DNA of 64,000 bases, from positions 1 to 64,000 of the forward strand of contig NZ_BPRC01000020.1 in assembly GCF_022179725.1 (NCBI RefSeq), given 5' to 3'. Below are positions 58,177 to 64,000 of this stretch, piece by piece. Under the pieces are notes generated by a model that was not told the origin of the DNA, ran no database searches, and saw nothing but the letters and a program-made list of their open reading frames with translations. Position 1 is the first letter of the stretch. Every line of letters starts with the position of its first letter. Source of the stretch: Methylorubrum aminovorans (GTDB lineage: Bacteria; Pseudomonadota; Alphaproteobacteria; Rhizobiales; Beijerinckiaceae). The position numbers and the translations under genes are program-made.

Positions 58177-59760
58177 TCAGGCGTCGAGAGCCGGGGCGCG
58201 GCGGTGATGCGTCGCCTGCTCGTAGGCGTAGGCGCAGGCGAGCAGCTCGCCCTCGCTCCACATCCACCCGACGAAGATCAGGTTGAACGGCGAGCCGGAA
58301 GCGTAGGCGCCCGCGGGCAGCGTCACCCCCGGCAGGCCGGCGATGTTGATCTCGCACACTGTGGTCTCCAGCAGCGTGCCGGGCCCGTGCAGCGGCGGCA
58401 GTTCCGCCCGCATCTGCGGGAAGACCAGGGCGTCGAGCCCGTGCTCCGCCATCACCCGGTCGAACAGGGCGAGATAGGCCTCGCGGGCGGCGAGGAAATC
58501 GGAGAGGTCGGGCGGGCTCGCCGGGTCGGCGAGGCAGGGCGCGAGCCCGGGCAGGTTGGTGATCGGGTGCAGCACGCCGCCCGGCGCGAAGGCGTCCTCG
58601 GCTTTCGTCGCCTCGGCAAAGGAGGCGAAGCTGCGGATCGCCGCGTCCGGCCCCATCCGCTCCAGATAGAGCTGGAGATCGTAAGGGGCGGACTCGAACC
58701 CGCGGGCGTCGAAGTAGACGAGGCCCGGCGTCGGCTCGGCGATGGCGGCGAAACCCGTTCCGGCGAAGGGGTCGGCCACCAGAGTGGCGCCGGCGGCCTT
58801 CAATTCCGCCTGCGCGCGGGCATAGAGGGCGCTGGCCTCCTCCGAGAGCGGCAGATCGCGCCAGCCCGGCCCGTAGAGGCCGAGGCGCTTGCCCGCCAGC
58901 GCGCCCGCATCGAGGCCCGCGGTATAGCCGCCCGCCGGGCGCTTGCCGATGCCGGCCACGGTCTTGGGGTCGGCGGCGCTGTAGCCGGCGAGCGCGTCGA
59001 GGGTGAGCGCGGCGTCGCGCACGCAGCGGGCGATCGGTCCGACCACGTCGCGGGTGCTGCCGGCGAGCGGCATCACGCCGGCATTCGGAACGAGGCCGAA
59101 GCTCGGCTTGATGCCGACCAGCCCCTGCGCCGAGGCCGGGTTCTGGATCGAGCCGCCAGTCTCCTCGGCCAGTCCCAGGACGGCGAGGCTCGCGGCGACC
59201 GCCGTGGCGGTGCCGGCGCTCGACCCGCCGGGGATGCGATCGGGCGCGGCCGGGTTGAGGGTGGGGCCGGCCCAGCTATCGTTGGCGTGGCTGCCGGTAT
59301 GGCTCAGCACCGGCACGTTGGTCTTGCCAAGGATGACGCAGCCCGCCTCGCGCATCCGCGCCGTCACCGGCGCGTCGGTCGCCGGGATCAGATCGACGCC
59401 GCCGGCCTCGGCGCTCAGGAAGTGCCAGCCGCCGGTGCTCGGCAGGCCGGCCATGTCCATCGTGTCCTTGATGACCACGGGCACGCCCGCGAGCGGCCCC
59501 AGCGCCTCGCCCGCTGCGCGGCGGGCATCGATGGCGCGGGCGTCGTCGAGTGCCTGCGGATTCATCACGATGAGCGCCTTGTAGCGCGGATTGTAGGTCT
59601 CGATCCGCGCCAGGAAGGCGGCCGCCAGCGCCTCCGCGGTGACGCGGCCCTCGGCAAAGGCACGCTGGCAATCCTCGACCGTCATCTCGATCAGTTGGTC
59701 CGCCAGCGCATCCTCGGCCATCTCGGGGGCGACGGCGACGGAAAGGGCCATTGCGTTCAT
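58177..59760 (-). CDS. Amidase signature family enzyme
   Basis: A 527-residue amidase with the Ser-cisSer-Lys triad: Lys in VPVVIKDTMDMAG, cis-Ser in PGGSSAGTATAVA, and the nucleophile Ser in EETGGSIQNPAS. Possible starts are ATG 59760 (MNAMALSV) and 59751. Family members hydrolyse amides such as indoleacetamide or aryl and aliphatic amides, or act in GatA; this one resembles the stand-alone enzymes. It would release ammonia, but no link to the urease operon is visible. Confidence 0.9.
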   Translation of the reverse strand: MNAMALSVAVAPEMAEDALADQLIEMTVEDCQRAFAEGRVTAEALAAAFLARIETYNPRYKALIVMNPQALDDARAIDARRAAGEALGPLAGVPVVIKDTMDMAGLPSTGGWHFLSAEAGGVDLIPATDAPVTARMREAGCVILGKTNVPVLSHTGSHANDSWAGPTLNPAAPDRIPGGSSAGTATAVAASLAVLGLAEETGGSIQNPASAQGLVGIKPSFGLVPNAGVMPLAGSTRDVVGPIARCVRDAALTLDALAGYSAADPKTVAGIGKRPAGGYTAGLDAGALAGKRLGLYGPGWRDLPLSEEASALYARAQAELKAAGATLVADPFAGTGFAAIAEPTPGLVYFDARGFESAPYDLQLYLERMGPDAAIRSFASFAEATKAEDAFAPGGVLHPITNLPGLAPCLADPASPPDLSDFLAAREAYLALFDRVMAEHGLDALVFPQMRAELPPLHGPGTLLETTVCEINIAGLPGVTLPAGAYASGSPFNLIFVGWMWSEGELLACAYAYEQATHHRRAPALDA

Positions 59761-60083
59761 CTCGATCTCGCGCTCCGCATCCTTGAAGACGGCGAGGCCG
59801 ATCCCATCCCGTTGGAACCGCTCACGAGAATCGTCCGCTCGGGGGCATGAGCGGGGATTCGCGTGCTCGCCGTCACCGGCCCTCATGGCCGGCGGGTGCC
59901 GTCTGGCAAGGGCCATGCCACAAAAGCCACAAAACCCTCGAAGCGGCCTTGACCGGAGTGGCGCCCGATTCGGGCTGCGGTCCGCCCGCCGGTCGAGCGG
60001 ATGCGTATTTCGCACGCAGGACCGTGCGCGGCGCGCTTCATCCGAGGGACCGTCTCTGCCGATCGCGGGGAATGCGGCCAGCG

Positions 60084-60098
60084 TTAACCAGCCCTTAA
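60084..60098. promoter_or_regulatory. Perfect CtrA-type box upstream of the hybrid kinase
   Basis: TTAA-CCAGCCC-TTAA, an exact match to the CtrA consensus TTAA-N7-TTAA, lies 83 nt before the kinase start at 60181. The rest of the 420-bp gap back to the amidase start (59761-60180) shows no gene. CtrA is the master cell-cycle and motility regulator in alphaproteobacteria, so the kinase may be in its regulon. Confidence 0.6.
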
Positions 60099-60180
60099 GC
60101 GCTGACCGCCCTCGTCTATCGGGCAGGCAGGCCAATCCCGGTTCTCTGCGGCCGGCCGGCTGTGCCGGCGGAGCTCCCGT

Positions 60181-62622
60181 ATGCTGGATTCCGTCCGGAT
60201 CTCGCTCAAGGTGCTGAACGCGGCCCAGCTCGCCCTGATCGCGGCGGGCGCGCTGCTGCTCGCCTGGATCGGGACCGCCCTGCTCGGCGCCGGCCCGGCC
60301 GCGGACGGAGCGCAGCGAGCCGCCCAGTCCGGCGCGCGGGCCTTCGCCGAGGCGGTCGATACGGAGCTTCACGGCAGCGTCGCGGATGCGCGAACCCTCG
60401 CGCTGCTGCTGCGCCCCGGCGACCCGGCCCTGACGGAAGCCGACCGCGCCGCCCTGCTGCGCGACTGGCTCGCCCTCAACCCGCGCTACGGGGATGCCGC
60501 CCTGATCGGGGCGGATGGAAGCGTGCGGGCCGCCGCCGATCCGCGCCGGACCGGCAGCAGCGTCGCCCGTCAGCCCTGGTTCGCGCGGGCGCGCAACGCC
60601 GAAATCGTCATCGCCACCAACAGCGGCGACGAGACGGCCCCCTTCGATGTCATCCTGTCTCTCGGGATGCCCGGCCGTTCCGACCGGATCCAGCTTCGCG
60701 CCGCCCCCGCCTTCCTCGAGATCGGCCCGCGCCTGCGCGGGGCGCTCGACCTGCCCGAGGCGGTCGTCTTCACCGTGCGCGGCGCCGATGGGCGGGTGCT
60801 CGCGGGCACCGCCTCCACCTCATGGGGCGAGCACCGCTCGGCCTCCGTACCGGTCCAGGGCGGGCGGGAACTCGGCTCTCCCGGCTGGGTGGTGACCGCC
60901 TCCGCGCCTCCGGGCGCGGCGATGGCCCAACGCCCGGACGGACGTCTCCTCGTGCTGGCGCTGGCCGTGGTGGGCGCCGCCGGGGCGCTCGGCTACGCCC
61001 TGGGTGGCCGGGCGGCGCAGCCGCTGCAGCGCCTCGCGGCGGGCGAGGCTGGGCCGGACGAGGCCGCCGCATCGCCGGTGCGCGAGTTCGCCGCGCTGAG
61101 CGAGGCGGTCGCCGGCCGCTCCCAGAGCCGCGAGGCGGCGCTGGCGCTGGCGGGAACCGGCCTCGACCGGATCAAGGGTCGCCTCCAGACCTTCGAGGCG
61201 ATGTCCGGCTGGACCTGCTGGGAGATCGATCCGGAGACGCGCCGGGTCGTCTGGTCGGATGCCGACAGCACCGGCACGGCGTCGAGCGCGGACCACGCCG
61301 CCGACCTGTCCGACCTCGCCGCATGGTTCGAGCCGGAGGATCGTCCGCTCCTCGACCTCACGCTCGACGCCGCGCGCCGGGCCGACGGGCCGCACGACGT
61401 GGTGTTGCGCGCCCGCGCCGACGGAGCCGATCCCGCTCCCGAGGCGGAACGGCGGGTGCTGGTGCGCTTCCTGCGCGAGGCCGGCGACGGCCGCCGCATC
61501 CATGCCCTCAGCCGGGCGATCGAGGGCGGCGTCTCGGAGACGCCCGCCGGCCTGAACGAGCGGCGGCGCGACGCCGTCCTGCGCCGGGTGACGGACGGCA
61601 TCGTCCACGATTTCAACGACGTGCTGACGATCGTGTCCGCCAATCTCGCCACCCTGCGCCGCCGCCATGGCCTGGCGCCTGAGCCGGCGCGCCTCGTCGA
61701 TGCGGCGCTGGCGGGCGCCGGGCGCGGAGCGGCGATGACCCGGCGGATGCTCAGCCTCGTGCGGGGCGAGGACGAGGGAATCGCCGAGTGCGATCTCGGC
61801 GCGAGCGTCGAGGCGGCGCTGGCCTTCATGGAAGCCAACGTGCTGCGCGACGTGCCGGTCATCAACCGCGTCCCCGGCGACCTGCCGCGGGTGCTGTGCG
61901 CCGAGCGCATCCTCGAGGTCGTCCTGCTCAACCTCGCCTTCCACTTCCGCGATCACCGATTGCGCGGCTTCGCGGTCGGTGCCGCCGCGCACGGGGCCGA
62001 GCACGGGAATGAGGCGGAGACCGGGCTCGGCCTGCCGCCGGGGCCCTACGTGCGCGTGCTCATCGCCAGCGGGCAGCACGAGCCCGGCCGCCGGGGGCAC
62101 GCGTCGCGTCCCGAACATCTGGAGACGGTGGCCCGGCTCCTCGGCGAGATCGGCGCCGGCTGGCGTCTCGTTTCGGACGGGACCGGCGCGGACGCCTTCC
62201 TCGCAGAGATCTGGCTCAAAGCCACCGCGCGGCGACCGGAGGAGCCGGCTCTCTGGCAGCCCGCCTTGCGGGTCCTCCTCGTGGAGAGCGACAGCCTCGT
62301 GCGGGCGAGCGTGGCCGAGGCCCTGGCCGATCTCGGTCACGAGGTGGTCCAGGCCGCCTCGGGCGAGCACGCCCTGGCGCTCCTGTGCGAGAGCGCGGCC
62401 TACGACGCCATGGTGGCCGACCAGTCGATGCCGGTCATGACCGGCCTCCAGCTCGCCGCGACGGTGGTCGAGCGCTATCCCGACATCCGCATCATCCTGG
62501 CGAGCCCCCACGGGCACTTGCCGGCCGCCGCGCGGCAATTCCTGCAACTGGACAAGCCGTTCCGCCCCGACGATCTCGCGGCAGTGCTGAGCGCAGCGGC
62601 GCCGCAGGTCCGGGCGGCCTGA
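60181..62622 (+). CDS. Membrane-bound hybrid histidine kinase with degenerate ATP-binding domain
   Basis: An 813-residue sensor: membrane helix (12-35), periplasmic Cache-like domain (45-235), second helix (about 262-282), PAS-like region (330-450), HisKA phosphoacceptor His476 (GIVHDFNDVLTIV), a HATPase-like segment (about 550-685) and a C-terminal receiver with D747 (MVADQSMPVMTG) and a Lys (LDKPF). In the HATPase part the N-box Asn is changed (LLNLAFHFRDH) and the DxGxG and GxGxG boxes are absent, so ATP binding is doubtful. It may work by phosphatase or phosphotransfer activity. A perfect CtrA box lies upstream. Confidence 0.85.
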   Translation: MLDSVRISLKVLNAAQLALIAAGALLLAWIGTALLGAGPAADGAQRAAQSGARAFAEAVDTELHGSVADARTLALLLRPGDPALTEADRAALLRDWLALNPRYGDAALIGADGSVRAAADPRRTGSSVARQPWFARARNAEIVIATNSGDETAPFDVILSLGMPGRSDRIQLRAAPAFLEIGPRLRGALDLPEAVVFTVRGADGRVLAGTASTSWGEHRSASVPVQGGRELGSPGWVVTASAPPGAAMAQRPDGRLLVLALAVVGAAGALGYALGGRAAQPLQRLAAGEAGPDEAAASPVREFAALSEAVAGRSQSREAALALAGTGLDRIKGRLQTFEAMSGWTCWEIDPETRRVVWSDADSTGTASSADHAADLSDLAAWFEPEDRPLLDLTLDAARRADGPHDVVLRARADGADPAPEAERRVLVRFLREAGDGRRIHALSRAIEGGVSETPAGLNERRRDAVLRRVTDGIVHDFNDVLTIVSANLATLRRRHGLAPEPARLVDAALAGAGRGAAMTRRMLSLVRGEDEGIAECDLGASVEAALAFMEANVLRDVPVINRVPGDLPRVLCAERILEVVLLNLAFHFRDHRLRGFAVGAAAHGAEHGNEAETGLGLPPGPYVRVLIASGQHEPGRRGHASRPEHLETVARLLGEIGAGWRLVSDGTGADAFLAEIWLKATARRPEEPALWQPALRVLLVESDSLVRASVAEALADLGHEVVQAASGEHALALLCESAAYDAMVADQSMPVMTGLQLAATVVERYPDIRIILASPHGHLPAAARQFLQLDKPFRPDDLAAVLSAAAPQVRAA

Positions 62623-62751
62623 CGGCGCTCACGGTACGTCCGCCGGCGAGATGCCAGTAAACCGATCGAAGTTTTCTCAGTTTTCGGGAGGCTCCTGTTA
62701 ACCCTGGACCCCGATAAATCGGTGCGTAGCGTGTGCGTATCCGAGGATCGA

Positions 62752-63564
62752 ATGGCTGTGGGTTCTCGCAACCATCAACGGACTCCCGGGAATCTCTGTA
62801 TTCTTGCCTGCGGCCTCGCGGCCGTGTTCGCCGCCCCGGCCCGGGCCGCCGACCTGCCGGCCCCGGCCCCCGCCGCGGCCGGCGTCGACTGGTACACCGG
62901 AGCGCAGGCACAGGCGGTCGACGACAGCTGGGCGGTGGCCGTCGACGGCTCGACCAGCATCACCTCCAACTCCTCGGCCTTCGGCTCCGTCACGGTGACG
63001 ACGGCGCTGGGAAGCCCGCCGACGGTGAGCGGCGCGCGCGTACGCGTCGAGGGCGTGGCGGGCACCTACTCCTATCCCGGGCAGTCCGTCGGCGGGCGCG
63101 TCACCGGCTACCAGCAGGAGGGCTCGCTGCTCGCCGGCTACGAGTGGATCTGGCGGGACGCGGCGCTGGCCGGCTATATCGGCTTCAACGTCCGCAGCAA
63201 CCAGCTCTCGATCCCCGACCCCGGCAACCCGGTGGTCGGCACCGGCGTCGGCCTGAAGGTCGCCGGCAACTTCTACGCGACGCCGACCGACCGGACCATG
63301 GTCTCGGCCTACGGCTCCTACTCGACCAAGTTCAACGCCTACTATTCCCGCTTCCGGGTCGGCTACATGGTTGCCGACGGCGTCTATATCGGCCCGGAGG
63401 CGCTGTTCCTCGGCGACGACTTCTTCCGCCAGTACCGCGTCGGCGCCCACCTCTCCGGCCTGAGCTTCGGCCCCGTCCAGATGTCGCTCGCGGCCGGCTA
63501 CGTGCAGGATCGGGTGCAGGGCACGGGCTACTATTCGAGCATCGAGGCGCGGGCGAATTTCTGA
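62752..63564 (+). CDS. bcsS: Cellulose biosynthesis-associated protein BcsS
   Basis: A 270-residue exported protein with a signal peptide (LACGLAAVFAAPARAA) and repeated beta strands. The C-terminal block GPEALFLGDDFFRQYRVGAH followed by LSGLSFGPVQMSLAAGYVQD matches the BcsS family found next to cellulose synthase genes in alphaproteobacteria; it is probably an outer-membrane or periplasmic beta protein. The ATG at 62752 follows GAGGATCG. A further plus-strand gene begins at 63938 and may be a bcs gene. Confidence 0.85.
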   Translation: MAVGSRNHQRTPGNLCILACGLAAVFAAPARAADLPAPAPAAAGVDWYTGAQAQAVDDSWAVAVDGSTSITSNSSAFGSVTVTTALGSPPTVSGARVRVEGVAGTYSYPGQSVGGRVTGYQQEGSLLAGYEWIWRDAALAGYIGFNVRSNQLSIPDPGNPVVGTGVGLKVAGNFYATPTDRTMVSAYGSYSTKFNAYYSRFRVGYMVADGVYIGPEALFLGDDFFRQYRVGAHLSGLSFGPVQMSLAAGYVQDRVQGTGYYSSIEARANF

Positions 63565-63937
63565 GGGGCAGGCGCGCACATCGCTTTCCTCGACGAACCA
63601 GGAATCCCGGCCCGCTGCCTCGCGCCGAGAGCGCGTGCCGAACGCGGTCCAGGCTTCGACGCCGCGCGGACAATCCGCCGCCTTGCCGCTGCAACTCAGC
63701 GCGAAGTACTCCTGTCTCAATCGAGGTGCGACCGCCTCGAAAGGAATGATTTCCTTAACATCGCGCGCGATTTTCGCGGAGGTCCTTCCAAAGTCGCGGG
63801 CATTTTCCTACGGATGACGGGATGCTCTGCGGCCCGAAATCAACCCTGTTCGCAGAGATGGGCGGCGGGCGCGTGAACGCATCTGGAAATCGTCGTATTT
63901 CCATGATGGACCGGTCGACGACGCAGGGGTGGCAAGT
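63565..63937. other. Intergenic region downstream of bcsS
   Basis: About 370 bases with only short, unconvincing open frames. The second half (63700-63900) is less GC-rich and contains TTAAC near 63757; it probably carries the promoter of the gene that starts at 63938. No terminator hairpin with a T-run was seen after bcsS. Confidence 0.4.
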
Positions 63938-64000
63938 GTGATACGTGCGCTGCGGTGGCTGGCGTGGATGGGAACGACGGTCGCCGGCCTCGTCCTGCTG
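63938..64000 (+). CDS. Start of a membrane-protein gene, possibly cellulose synthase (runs off the window)
   Basis: The first 21 codons from a GTG at 63938 read MIRALRWLAWMGTTVAGLVL, an N-terminal membrane helix, behind a CAGGGGTGG ribosome site. The position after bcsS and the N-terminal pattern fit cellulose synthase catalytic subunit BcsA, but 21 residues are not enough to decide. Confidence 0.4.
   Translation, partial: MIRALRWLAWMGTTVAGLVLL

Noticed and set aside
63635..63817. A 60-codon frame after bcsS
   Set aside because: No ribosome site or recognisable sequence; it lies in a probable promoter region for the gene at 63938.
1..64000. tRNA, rRNA, CRISPR arrays, prophage genes and replication origin
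   Set aside because: None was recognised on either strand; the repeats found are tandem or palindromic and do not have CRISPR spacing.

Overview
The window looks like chromosomal DNA from a Methylobacterium/Methylorubrum-type alphaproteobacterium. The evidence is very high GC content, a BcsS-family cellulose protein, an alphaproteobacterial FnrN/FnrL-type regulator, an HWE-type CheB/CheR fusion kinase, a perfect CtrA-type TTAA-N7-TTAA site, and a dispersed palindromic repeat built on GCATCG...CCGAAAG / CTTTCGG...CGATGC. No rRNA, tRNA or CRISPR array was seen. The genus is an inference from gene content, not from a marker gene.

Layout. 1-7.3 kb is an accessory, IS-scarred stretch: the end of an IS3-type element, a tripartite tricarboxylate transporter (tctC-B-A, minus strand), a possible terminator-ended small RNA, an HPP/CBS membrane protein bracketed by two opposed IS3 fragments, a MarR regulator and a broken FUSC exporter gene. 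7.3-9.3 kb holds a TRIC-family channel gene and an L,D-transpeptidase whose 5' leader carries a complete tandem glycine riboswitch. 9.4-18.4 kb is a nitrogen operon on the minus strand, ureA-ureB-ureC-crcB-crcB-ureE-ureF-ureG-ureD, then a urea transporter and an Amt ammonium transporter; two fluoride exporters sit inside it. 18.4-24.1 kb has a 10-bp tandem repeat, a stand-alone CheB, a CheB-CheR-PAS-histidine kinase fusion and a single-domain response regulator. 25-30.4 kb is a TetR-controlled RND efflux pair. 30.5-31.0 kb is a NikR homologue that has lost all four nickel ligands.

31.1-48.2 kb is a type II secretion cluster (gspG, prepilin peptidase, gspF, gspE, gspL, gspM, gspN/C-like, gspD, gspH, gspI, gspJ, gspK) in several divergent units. 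Embedded in it are an orphan Imm51-like immunity gene, a SCO-like protein, and a galactose-oxidase-like copper radical oxidase with two C-terminal ricin-type lectin domains, which is a good candidate substrate of the secretion system. 48.2-57 kb is a low-oxygen respiration block: universal stress protein plus cytochrome c, an Fnr-type regulator, cydDC, and cydABX, with FNR/FixK-type boxes in front of both usp and cydA. 57-64 kb holds a nested inverted repeat, a DeoR regulator, an amidase, a hybrid kinase with a degenerate ATP-binding domain behind a CtrA box, bcsS, and the start of a further gene.

Most distinctive items: the glycine riboswitch on an L,D-transpeptidase, the fluoride exporters inside the urease operon, the ligand-less NikR with a histidine tail, and the copper radical oxidase/SCO pair inside the secretion cluster.
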